Source: Collinsella sp. | GTDB lineage: Bacteria; Actinomycetota; Coriobacteriia; Coriobacteriales; Coriobacteriaceae | NCBI GenBank assembly: GCA_022713905.1 | Contig: JAIHTM010000072.1 | Coordinates: 1-10,702 of the forward strand | Length of the DNA: 10,702 nucleotides | Reading direction: 5' to 3' | Part shown: piece by piece, positions 1 through 6,118 of the stretch | How positions within the stretch are numbered: position 1 is the stretch's first letter | Layout of the letters: the number at the start of each line of letters is the position of its first letter | Translations under genes and position numbers: made by a program | Notes under the pieces: generated by a model | Seen by the model: only the letters and a program-made list of their open reading frames with translations | What the model was told of the DNA's origin: nothing | Database searches by the model: none

Positions 1-33
1 AACTCAGCCTTATCCATCCCAGCCTCATCTCCC

Positions 34-72
34 AAACCTACCAAAAAGGGACAGGTTTATTTTGGCAGGTTT
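34..72. repeat. Palindromic interspersed repeat (hairpin), type 1
   Basis: Arms 34-46 (AAACCTACCAAAA) and 60-72 (TTTTGGCAGGTTT) are complementary at 12 of 13 positions. The one imperfect pair is A-C on the plus strand and G-U on the minus strand. The 13-nt loop contains GGGACAGG. The same core, in the opposite orientation, sits in the loop region of the hairpins at 102-140 and 842-876, whose stems are different. It looks like a member of a REP-like family. No transposase is nearby to assign it to. Confidence 0.6.
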
Positions 73-101
73 TATCTGGGCAAACGCGACGGACTTACCC
101 A

Positions 102-140
102 AAACCACCACAAAGGCGCCTGTCCCCTTTGTGGTGGTTT
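102..140. repeat. Palindromic interspersed repeat, type 2, left copy
   Basis: A perfect 15-bp stem (102-116 with 126-140, AAACCACCACAAAGG and its complement) encloses a 9-nt loop, CGCCTGTCC. Bases 104-140 match 842-878 at 35 of 37 positions in the same orientation, so the two copies bracket hicAB. On the minus strand the hairpin lies 18 bases beyond the hicB stop and ends in a short run of four T, so it could also end hicAB transcription. That run is too short to be sure. Confidence 0.75.
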
Positions 141-157
141 GGCTCTACGCGTAAACG

Positions 158-487
158 CTATAACGCCGCGGCGATTGCTTCAGCTACAAACTTATTGAGT
201 GACTCGCCCTTTTTAGCGGCTGCCAACGCGGCCTGTTTATGGAGTTCAGAGCCTGTCCTTACATTAAACGAGCCCTTGAAAGCCCGCTCGGGCTCCTTGC
301 CCTTTTCCGCGCAAAACTCAAGATAGTCGTCAACGGCGTCGTGGAAGCACTGCTCCACCTCTTCGACTGTAGAGCCCTCGAACACAATTGCGTCCCTAAT
401 GCCTGCGACCATGCCCGTTAATACATGCTGCTCGGCATCGAACTCGACCGGGGCAAAGTAGCCCTTGTAAGCTAAAACGTTACTCAT
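158..487 (-). CDS. hicB: HicB-family antitoxin
   Basis: 109-residue antitoxin of a type II HicAB module. It is expected to bind and neutralise the HicA RNase and to repress its own operon. Residues 1-68 fit the HicB partial RNase-H-like fold, with the typical YKGY...VEFDAE start, the V-A-G-I-R-D-A-I-V-F-E-G stretch, and AVDDYLEFC followed by EKGKEPE. Residues 69-109 (KGSFNVRTGSELHKQAALAA onward, then SLNKFVAEAI) look like a ribbon-helix-helix DNA-binding domain. The start at 487 is chosen because GGAGG lies 5 bases upstream and the protein then begins at the usual MSNVLAYKGY. A longer frame reaching 520 has no such site. The ATG overlaps the end of hicA by 8 bases (ATGAGTAA), so the two are probably translationally coupled. 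The order, toxin then antitoxin, is usual for hicAB. The family assignment is firm; the function is inferred from it. Confidence 0.92.
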   Translation of the reverse strand: MSNVLAYKGYFAPVEFDAEQHVLTGMVAGIRDAIVFEGSTVEEVEQCFHDAVDDYLEFCAEKGKEPERAFKGSFNVRTGSELHKQAALAAAKKGESLNKFVAEAIAAAL

Positions 488-743
488 GGCAGCCTCCGAC
501 ATCCTGTAGAAAACGAACAATGTTTCGAATGGTGCCCGCCGTCAACTCATCAGATGGGTGGGGCGCATGCATTACGAACATCCTGCCGTCCGATGGCCTG
601 TAAAAGCGAATGCGCGATCCGGATGTCTTGCCCTTGCTGTCCATCTCAAAGCCATATGACGTCATAACTTTAAGAAAGTCGGCAAATCTATACGTCGAAG
701 GGCAACTGAGCAGCTGAGCAATAAGTTTATCGACCCGGGTCAT
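480..743 (-). CDS. hicA: HicA-family mRNA-interferase toxin
   Basis: 87-residue toxin. HicA proteins have a small double-stranded-RNA-binding-like fold and cleave mRNA independently of the ribosome. The family pattern is visible: an N-terminal helix region, TSYGFEMDSKGKTSGSRIRF (residues 28-47), a basic strand, HAPHPSDELTAGTIRNIV (residues 59-76) and a C-terminal helix. Canonical HicA has a catalytic histidine in a G-S-H motif. Here the matching residue is Arg44 (G-S-R), while His59 and His62 are present. I recall G-S-R as usual in one HicA subgroup, so this need not mean the toxin is dead. The ATG at 743 is preceded by GAGG at a 6-base spacing. The gene is first in a two-gene operon with hicB, and the promoter and operator lie just upstream (759-796). 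Confidence 0.88.
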   Translation of the reverse strand: MTRVDKLIAQLLSCPSTYRFADFLKVMTSYGFEMDSKGKTSGSRIRFYRPSDGRMFVMHAPHPSDELTAGTIRNIVRFLQDVGGCHE

Positions 744-758
744 CTCGGCCTCACATTC

Positions 759-779
759 TGCAACTACATTCTAGTTGCA
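759..779. promoter_or_regulatory. Palindrome over the hicAB -10 box, probable HicB operator
   Basis: An 8-bp perfect inverted repeat (TGCAACTA at 759-766, TAGTTGCA at 772-779) has a 5-bp spacer. It covers the -10 hexamer of the promoter at 768-796 and lies 16 bases before the hicA ATG. HicB antitoxins with ribbon-helix-helix domains bind such palindromes to autoregulate. Binding here is inferred. Confidence 0.6.
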
Positions 780-796
780 ATCTGACGCTGATGCAA
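768..796 (-). promoter_or_regulatory. Likely hicAB promoter
   Basis: On the minus strand TTGCAT (791-796) and TAGAAT (768-773) are separated by exactly 17 bases, close to the sigma-70 consensus. Transcription would begin near 760, giving a leader of under 20 bases that contains the ribosome binding site. The operator palindrome overlaps the -10 box. Confidence 0.6.
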
Positions 797-804
797 GCAA
801 CCCT

Positions 805-833
805 ACTATAGAACATATGTACGTATAGAACAA
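805..833 (-). promoter_or_regulatory. Possible second, upstream hicAB promoter
   Basis: On the minus strand TTGTTC (828-833), 17 bases, then TATAGT (805-810). A direct repeat TATAGAAC (807-814 and 824-831) overlaps both boxes at a 17-bp spacing. Between the copies lies the palindrome ACATATGT (813-820). Escherichia coli hicAB is also known to have two promoters. Here the evidence is sequence pattern only. Confidence 0.35.
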
Positions 834-841
834 GCGTTCGT

Positions 842-878
842 ACCACCACAAAGGTGCCTGTCCCCCTTGTGGTGGTTT
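842..878. repeat. Palindromic interspersed repeat, type 2, right copy
   Basis: Second copy of the repeat at 104-140 (35 of 37 bases identical, same orientation). Arms 842-854 and 864-876 form a 13-bp stem around the loop TGCCTGTCC. One pair (852/866) is A-C on the plus strand and G-U on the minus strand. It lies 14 bases beyond the stop of the minus-strand peptidase gene, but no T-run follows on that strand, so it is not a standard intrinsic terminator for it. Confidence 0.75.
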
Positions 879-891
879 TGCTTGACTGCGG

Positions 892-3800
892 CTAGGCCAG
901 CAGGTCGATGACGGTAAAGCCGGCGTTGCTCTTGGCGATGACTTCGCGGCCGCCGAAGACGCAGGTCGGTGACTCGGCTGCGATGCGCGTTATGTCGGCG
1001 CCGAGCGAGCGCAGCTCAGCGGGCGTTGCCGCGAGCATCTGGGCGCGGCGCTCCTCGCGGGCGTGCGGATCGAGCCCCGCCAGGTAGGTCGTGTTGCGGC
1101 GCTTGGTGAGCGCGTACGGCTTCACCGGCGCGTCCATGCCGCTCACGCAGCTCACGATAAAGCCCTCGAAGGCGGCCTCGTCGGGCTCAAAGCTGCCGAG
1201 CCATGCGCCCGCGCGTTCCATGCGCTCAATCGAAGGATCGACCGCCGGGTCGCGGTAGGTGTAGAACGCCGCCTGGCGCTCGCCGGCCGCGCGGAATCCG
1301 CAGCCGTACGCACCGCCCTTCACGCGGATCTCGTTCCACAGGTAGTCGTAGGAGAGCGCGTTGGCAGCTACGGCCCAAGCGCCCGTCACGTCGATGCCCA
1401 GGCGATGCGGGTCGCACGCGCTTGCCGCAAAGCAGATGTCGCTGGGGATAACGAACGCCTCGTGACGGTCGTGCGGCTCCGGCACCACGAGCGTGCCGCT
1501 GGCAGCGCCGTCGCCAGCGCCAAGCCCCAGGTTGCCCGCGGCATCCCAGTACGCGTCAAAGTCCTGGTCGCTGCCGGTAAAGCTCGCCATGCAGCCATCG
1601 GCCACAAAGATGCGGTCTGCCAGCTCGGCAAGCTTGGCGCGCAGGTCGTCCAGTCGCTCGTCAAAGTGCTCGAGCAGATCGCGCAGGAACAGGTAGAAGT
1701 CCACGCCCGAAAGCTGCTCGCGCACCACGGCCGAAGGTGAGCTGTAGCTCATCGCGCGACCGAGTGCCGCCGAGTGACCGTTGTTGATAAAGCCCTGCTC
1801 AAGCCCAATGCGAATCTGCGTAAGCACGTCGCGCACGCGGTCAGCGTCGGCATCCGCCAGCAGCGTGCTCGACCACACCTCGCGCGGCAGGCTCGCCAAC
1901 GCATCGATCTTTTCGGACAGGGCGCCGGCGCTCACCAGCAGGTAGGGGCGCACGCCGTCCACGTCGGGCTGCGTCATGACCTCGGTTGTAAAGCTCAAAA
2001 AGCCCAGCTTGCCGGCGAGCAAGTTGTCGAGCTCCTCGGCCGGGTGCTCGCGCGTGGGCAGCTGCTTGAGCAGACGGCAGAGCAGCGTCACGTAGGGCAG
2101 GTCCTCAAATGCGACGCAGCTCAGGTCGAAGTACTGCATGGCGTAGGCCAGGCGGTTGGTGGGGATGCCGTGGCGCAGACAGGGGATGGGCACGGTCGTG
2201 TCCACGACCAGCGGCGGCTCGGGGCGCGCCTCGCCAATGTCGGATACACGCAGGCGCGGCAGCGTTGCCTTGTCCTCGGGCGTGTCCTCGGCCTCCTGCG
2301 CGGCGCGCAGTACGGCCGTGCGCTCGACCACGTCGGCCAGCTCGGCATCGGTCATGGCGTCGCGCTTGGCTGCCAGCTCGGCGGCCTCGGCGCTCTCCGA
2401 ACCCTCGGCGGCGTCCACCGGCACCAGCTCGATCAGTGCCATGTGGTCGTTCTCCAGCACCAGCTCGCGCAGCAGATCCTCAAAGTAGCTGCCGTCCAGC
2501 TCGCCGCGCAGCTCCTCGTACACCGGGCCATACTTGAGCGCCAGTGTCGCGGCGTCGTCATCGTAGAGCCACGTGCTCAGCGCGTCGCACGCAATGGCCA
2601 CGCCGTCGGCAATACCGTAGTCGCGCTGGCGCAGGTCGTACTCGTTGCTGCTGATGATGGCTTCCAGGCGCTCGCGCGGAACGCCGTGCTCACACAGGTC
2701 GCGGCAGGCGTCCTGGAACACGCGGCGCAGCTCGCGCGCTACGCCGGGCTGCGCGTTTTGCAGCATGATGAGCTCGTAGGGTTGCAGACTCTCGGCCGCG
2801 GTGTAGCTCACCACGTTGCCGCCCAGGCCTGCCGCCAGGATGGCCTTCTTAACTGGTGCCTCGTTGGAACCCAGCAGTGCCTCGAACAGGATGTCCGCCG
2901 CGATCGTGCGCTTGCGGTCGAGTGCGCTGCCCAGCACCAGACCCAGGCCCACCAGGGCGTTTTCGGGCGTGGTGGCCATCTCGACGCGCTTATAATCGCA
3001 GGTCACAGGCTCCTGCACGTCCAGCGGATTGGGCGCCAGCGCGGACGGGTCCTCGCCGGCGGCAACGGCAGCGTCCATGCGGCGGCTCGCGGCACTCGGC
3101 TGCGACAGATAGCGCTCGTCCAAAAAGGCCAGCGCGCGGTCCACGTCCAGGTCGCCGTAGAGCGTTATATAAGAGTTGGAAGGATTGTAGTGGCGCGCGT
3201 GCGTGTCCAGGAACTGCTCGTAGGTGAGCGCGGGAATCGCGCGCGGGTCGCCACCGCTCTCGTGCGCATAGGCGGTGTCGGGGTAGAGCGCGGCGTTGAC
3301 GGCATCGTCCAGCACGCTCATGGGGTCGGACAGCGCGCCCTTCATCTCGTTGAACACCACGCCGTTATAGCGCAGCGTGCCCTCGCGCAGGCTCGCGGAG
3401 CTGCCGTCGCCCTCGCCCTCGGCGCCCTCTGGCAGGTCCAGCTCGTAGTGCCAGCCCTCCTGCTCAAAAATGGTGGGCTTGGTATAGATGGCCGGGTTGA
3501 ACACCGCGTCCAGGTACACGTCCATCAGGTTGTACAGGTCCTGCTCGTTGGTGGTGGCAACGGGGTAGATGGTCTTGTCGGGGTAGGTCATGGCGTTGAG
3601 GAACGTCTGCATGGAGCTCTTGATCAGATCGACAAACGGCTCCTTGACGGGGAACTTGGCCGATCCGCACAGCACCGAGTGCTCAAGGATGTGGAACACG
3701 CCGGTGGAATCGGCCGGCGGCGTCTTAAAGCCAATGGCAAAGGCCTTGTTCTCGTCGTCGCACGCCAGGTACAGCAGGCGCGCGCCCGAGGCGGTGTGGC

Positions 3801-3930
3801 GCAGCACATAGGCATCGGCGTCGAGCTCGGGCACGGTCTCGCGGCGCTCGACGGCAAAGCCGTGGCAGGTGGTTCCGGGTACCAACAGCGCGGCAGCGGC
3901 GGCGCGCGGATCGGTGGGGGTGGTGGACAT
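892..3930 (-). CDS. M16C zinc metallopeptidase, presequence-protease (PreP/Cym1) type, insulinase family
   Basis: 1012-residue peptidase. M16C enzymes form a closed chamber from four homologous domains and degrade short unfolded peptides. No signal peptide or membrane segment is visible, so it is probably cytoplasmic. The inverted zinc motif H-x-x-E-H is at residues 80-84 (HILEH) and is followed by the family hallmarks SVLCGSAKFPVKEPF and TFLNAMTYPDKTIYPVATTN. Glu195 in NEMKG is the likely third zinc ligand. The linker LPRLRVSDIG lies near residue 560. The C-terminal substrate-binding signature VKGGAYGCGF lies near residue 870. The length is normal for PreP. An acidic stretch rich in E, G, D and S (about residues 167-180) separates the zinc motif from Glu195. 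The ATG at 3930 is chosen because AAAGGAG lies 7 bases upstream. The open frame runs on to 4188 only through repeat DNA. A TATACT box at 3983-3988 is a possible -10 but lacks a good -35 partner. The gene is monocistronic and much more GC-rich than its neighbours. Confidence 0.95.
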   Translation of the reverse strand: MSTTPTDPRAAAAALLVPGTTCHGFAVERRETVPELDADAYVLRHTASGARLLYLACDDENKAFAIGFKTPPADSTGVFHILEHSVLCGSAKFPVKEPFVDLIKSSMQTFLNAMTYPDKTIYPVATTNEQDLYNLMDVYLDAVFNPAIYTKPTIFEQEGWHYELDLPEGAEGEGDGSSASLREGTLRYNGVVFNEMKGALSDPMSVLDDAVNAALYPDTAYAHESGGDPRAIPALTYEQFLDTHARHYNPSNSYITLYGDLDVDRALAFLDERYLSQPSAASRRMDAAVAAGEDPSALAPNPLDVQEPVTCDYKRVEMATTPENALVGLGLVLGSALDRKRTIAADILFEALLGSNEAPVKKAILAAGLGGNVVSYTAAESLQPYELIMLQNAQPGVARELRRVFQDACRDLCEHGVPRERLEAIISSNEYDLRQRDYGIADGVAIACDALSTWLYDDDAATLALKYGPVYEELRGELDGSYFEDLLRELVLENDHMALIELVPVDAAEGSESAEAAELAAKRDAMTDAELADVVERTAVLRAAQEAEDTPEDKATLPRLRVSDIGEARPEPPLVVDTTVPIPCLRHGIPTNRLAYAMQYFDLSCVAFEDLPYVTLLCRLLKQLPTREHPAEELDNLLAGKLGFLSFTTEVMTQPDVDGVRPYLLVSAGALSEKIDALASLPREVWSSTLLADADADRVRDVLTQIRIGLEQGFINNGHSAALGRAMSYSSPSAVVREQLSGVDFYLFLRDLLEHFDERLDDLRAKLAELADRIFVADGCMASFTGSDQDFDAYWDAAGNLGLGAGDGAASGTLVVPEPHDRHEAFVIPSDICFAASACDPHRLGIDVTGAWAVAANALSYDYLWNEIRVKGGAYGCGFRAAGERQAAFYTYRDPAVDPSIERMERAGAWLGSFEPDEAAFEGFIVSCVSGMDAPVKPYALTKRRNTTYLAGLDPHAREERRAQMLAATPAELRSLGADITRIAAESPTCVFGGREVIAKSNAGFTVIDLLA

Positions 3931-3937
3931 ATGCAGT

Positions 3938-3962
3938 CTCCTTTGACGCCCCAGCGGGGGCG
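3938..3962 (-). promoter_or_regulatory. Ribosome binding site and 5' leader hairpin of the M16C gene
   Basis: On the minus strand a 6-bp all-GC hairpin (arms 3957-3962 and 3947-3952, 4-nt loop) sits directly before the AAGGAG site (3938-3943) that sets the start at 3930. Such a hairpin could affect ribosome access or mRNA stability. No larger riboswitch-like fold is evident. Confidence 0.4.
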
Positions 3963-4094
3963 AATCGAGTCGAATCCTCGAGAGTATACCCATATGGGGC
4001 CGCGGCTCTGCGGCGAACTGACGACGATGCAGCCGGATTGGGCATAGGTCCTGCGTGCCCGCCGCACGAGCGTGGAAAATTGGACACTCGCCAA

Positions 4095-4244
4095 ACGAGA
4101 GTGGATATTCGGACGGACGAGCGAGGATTTCCGGATACCTATCGAACGAGAGTGGATATTTGGACGGAATTTGCCGCAAAAGCCCCAAAAACCGTCCAAA
4201 TATCCACTCTCGATATCCGACCGTCCGAAAATCCTCGCTCGTCC
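4095..4244. repeat. Nested inverted repeat built from a GAGAGTGGATATT unit
   Basis: A 22-bp unit (4095-4116) recurs as a direct repeat at 4146-4167 with one difference. The last 21 bases of the second copy recur as a perfect inverted copy at 4192-4212. The perfect 21-bp inner stem (4147-4167 with 4192-4212) has a 24-nt loop. An outer stem (4115-4134 with 4225-4244) pairs 19 of 20 bases; its one mismatch is C-A on plus and G-U on minus. The 12-base stretches between the stems are equal in length on both sides. The whole can form a long cruciform or RNA hairpin. It lies upstream of the M16C gene and is read by the false N-terminal extension of that frame. I recall similar elements as common intergenic repeats in Collinsella, but this is memory, not a search. 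Confidence 0.8.
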
Positions 4245-4254
4245 ATCACTCGCG

Positions 4255-4329
4255 TATCTCTCGTCTCTCATTCGTCTCTAATATGAGAGATAACAGAAAG
4301 ACGAGAGATAAATATGAGAGATAACTGAG
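4255..4329 (+). repeat. 75-bp GAGAGATA element, copy A
   Basis: Matches 4420-4494 at 67 of 75 positions; the offset is 165 bases. It contains GAGAGATA three times (in 4283-4292, 4301-4310 and 4314-4323) and the complement TATCTCTC at its left end. TATCTCTCGTCT (4255-4266) pairs perfectly with AGACGAGAGATA (4299-4310), enclosing a smaller stem (about 4274-4279 with 4286-4291). It lies upstream of the likely promoter of the AlbA_2-type gene, so it is either an operator or the end of a longer leader. Confidence 0.8.
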
Positions 4330-4370
4330 CAGCAAAGAGACAAGCAATCATGGTATTATCTCAATACTGA

Positions 4371-4400
4371 TTGTTCTACCAGCAAAAACATGTTTATATG
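4371..4400 (+). promoter_or_regulatory. Possible promoter for the AlbA_2-type gene
   Basis: TTGTTC (4371-4376) is followed after 17 or 18 bases by TTATAT (4394-4399) or TATATG (4395-4400), in the most AT-rich part of the intergenic region. Transcription would start near 4407 and carry copy B of the 75-bp element in the leader, with copy A upstream. The -10 match is modest. Confidence 0.35.
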
Positions 4401-4419
4401 AAACAGATGGCAGACATCT

Positions 4420-4494
4420 TATCTTTCATCTCTCACTCATCTCTAATATGAGAGATAGCAGAAAGATGAGAGATAATTACGAGAGATAACTGAG
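4420..4494 (+). repeat. 75-bp GAGAGATA element, copy B
   Basis: Second copy of the element at 4255-4329. Seven of the eight differences are transitions. In the main stem, G4263-C4302 of copy A is A4428-T4467 here (a compensated change), and C4260-G4305 becomes T4425-G4470, which is a U-G pair in plus-strand RNA. In the inner stem, G4274-T4291 becomes A4439-T4456. The element ends about 45 bases before the ribosome binding site of the next gene. Confidence 0.8.
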
Positions 4495-4551
4495 AGACGA
4501 AGGAAATTTATTCGCGGCATTCTCCGCAGAACCGAGCGAAAGGACGTGCAG

Positions 4552-6018
4552 ATGAACGAAAACGAACTGACCGGTCTGCTCGAGTCTTTAAGACGCATGG
4601 GCTCGGACGATCTTAACGTCGAGGTCAAGGAGAGCGCCACGACGCTTTCCCGCGACGTATGGGAAACGGTCAGCGCTTTCGCAAACACCGCCGGCGGCAT
4701 CATCGTGCTCGGAGTGAGTGAGCGCGCGGGTTTTGTTCCAGTTGCAAACTTTGAGACCGAGAAAGTGCTCAACCAATTCGTGGCGGGCATGGGCGATGCC
4801 GGCGGTCGCGGAAAGCTGGCCAATCCGCCCAAATACACCATTGAGCGCGTGGAGCTCCAGGGCACCGTGGTTCTGGTCATCACGATTGAGGAGCTCGACC
4901 CGTCGAGCAAGCCTTGCTATGTCATAGAGCGGGGCGCTCAAGGTGGCAGCTACAAACGCATCGATGACAAAGATGTCCCGCTTTCGTCGACCGAGGTTTT
5001 GGCACTGTCGTCATATGAACGGACGAGTCCTAGCGATCGCGATGCGGTGCCCGGCACGAGTGTGGGCGATCTCGACGAGTCGCTGGTCGACCGCACGATA
5101 GAGCGTGCCTATTCGTTGACGCCTCGAGCGATGCGCGGTGCGGCGGACAAGAAGACAAAGATGGAGCGTCTGAATTTCCTCGACTTCCAGGGCAATGTTA
5201 CCAAGGCCGGCCTCCTTGCCGCGGGCGTTTACCCTCAGCAGTTCTATCCCAAGCTCTTCATTGATGTGGCTGTCCACATGGGAACTCAAAAGGGAGCTGC
5301 GGGGCCACTAAGGTTTATGGACCGCACAGTCTGCGAGGGCACCCTAGGCGAGATGATTTCGGATGCCGTCGCAGCTGTTGCCAAAAACCTGCGCCGCATC
5401 TCGACCGTCCAAGGCGTCTCGCGTGTCGACTCGCTGGAGATTCCCGAGGAGGTTCTGCGCGAGGCAATCGCCAACGCCGTAATCCATCGAGAATACGGGG
5501 ATCGGTTCTGTGGACAATCGATTGCCGTCGACGTCTTTGACGATCGTGTCGAGGTGACGAATCCTGGCGGCCTTTACGGGGGAAAGACTCGCGAGAACTT
5601 GTTTGACGGCAGCTCCCGATGCCGTAACGCGACGCTCGTGAAACTCATGTCGATTGTCCCGCTGCCGGATGGCGCAGGTTCGCCGGCTGAGGGCAATGGC
5701 TCGGGCATCCCGATGATGATCGATGCCATGCGCGCGCATGGTCTGGCCGAGCCCCTGTTCTGCCCGGGGTTCGATCGGTTCAAGGTCGTACTTTACCGTT
5801 CAAAGATCGAGCCGGTCGATCATGGCGGGGGCTTAATTGTGACGGCACTCAAACACTACGGCGAGCTGGGGACGCGTGAGCTGGCAGAACGCACGGGGCT
5901 TACAATTTCCCAGGTTAGGTCGCGCGTCAACGCGCTCATTGCTCAAGGCGAGCTTGAGCCCACGGCGCCGGCGACGAGCCGCAACCGCAAGTATCGACTG
6001 TCAGAGCGCGTGGAATAA
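4552..6018 (+). CDS. AlbA_2 (Schlafen-like) / GHKL-ATPase-like / winged-helix protein
   Basis: 488-residue protein of the type often annotated as ATP-binding or putative DNA-binding protein (COG2865-like). Residues about 22-145 fit an AlbA_2 domain: VEVKES, then SAFANTAGGIIVLGV and a YKRIDDKDVPL-type end. Residues about 300-405 resemble a GHKL-type ATP-binding fold: REAIANAVIHREY as the N box, DDRVEVTNPGGL, and GNGSGIPMMIDAM as the glycine-rich lid region. Residues about 428-486 (TALKHYGELGTRELAERTGL, then SQVRSRVNALIAQGELE) look like a winged helix. The ATG at 4552 is preferred over a GTG at 4546 because AAAGGA (4539-4544) is then 7 bases away. Family members are mostly uncharacterised; some act as regulators and others lie in defence islands. 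The paired elements upstream suggest tight control, possibly autoregulation. The next gene is convergent, and the 100 bases between show no clear terminator. Confidence 0.85.
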   Translation: MNENELTGLLESLRRMGSDDLNVEVKESATTLSRDVWETVSAFANTAGGIIVLGVSERAGFVPVANFETEKVLNQFVAGMGDAGGRGKLANPPKYTIERVELQGTVVLVITIEELDPSSKPCYVIERGAQGGSYKRIDDKDVPLSSTEVLALSSYERTSPSDRDAVPGTSVGDLDESLVDRTIERAYSLTPRAMRGAADKKTKMERLNFLDFQGNVTKAGLLAAGVYPQQFYPKLFIDVAVHMGTQKGAAGPLRFMDRTVCEGTLGEMISDAVAAVAKNLRRISTVQGVSRVDSLEIPEEVLREAIANAVIHREYGDRFCGQSIAVDVFDDRVEVTNPGGLYGGKTRENLFDGSSRCRNATLVKLMSIVPLPDGAGSPAEGNGSGIPMMIDAMRAHGLAEPLFCPGFDRFKVVLYRSKIEPVDHGGGLIVTALKHYGELGTRELAERTGLTISQVRSRVNALIAQGELEPTAPATSRNRKYRLSERVE

Positions 6019-6118
6019 ATGCGTTAGTGGACGAGGCGACCCAATAATCGACCCTCAATTGGCGCCCACTAAGGTAAAGCGGTTGTTGCTCAGTCGACGG
6101 TGATGCTGAAGACTCGGC

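Noticed and set aside
1774..4047. A 757-codon open frame on the plus strand opposite the M16C gene.
   Set aside because: Its product is rich in V, H, Q, G and A with no domain, as expected from the antisense of GC-rich coding DNA. The minus-strand frame has full M16C motifs.
3931..4188. N-terminal extension of the M16C frame by 86 codons.
   Set aside because: It translates the intergenic repeat (SKYPLSF... SEYPLSFGE), lacks a ribosome binding site, and M16C similarity starts after 3930.
4255..4494. CRISPR-like array from the repeated GAGAGATA units.
   Set aside because: Units are only 8-10 bases long, unevenly spaced, and the larger 75-bp element occurs just twice. No cas gene is present.
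6024..6072. Inverted repeat TTAGTGG / CCACTAA between two convergent genes as a terminator.
   Set aside because: Arms of only 7 bases with a 35-base loop and no T-run on either strand.
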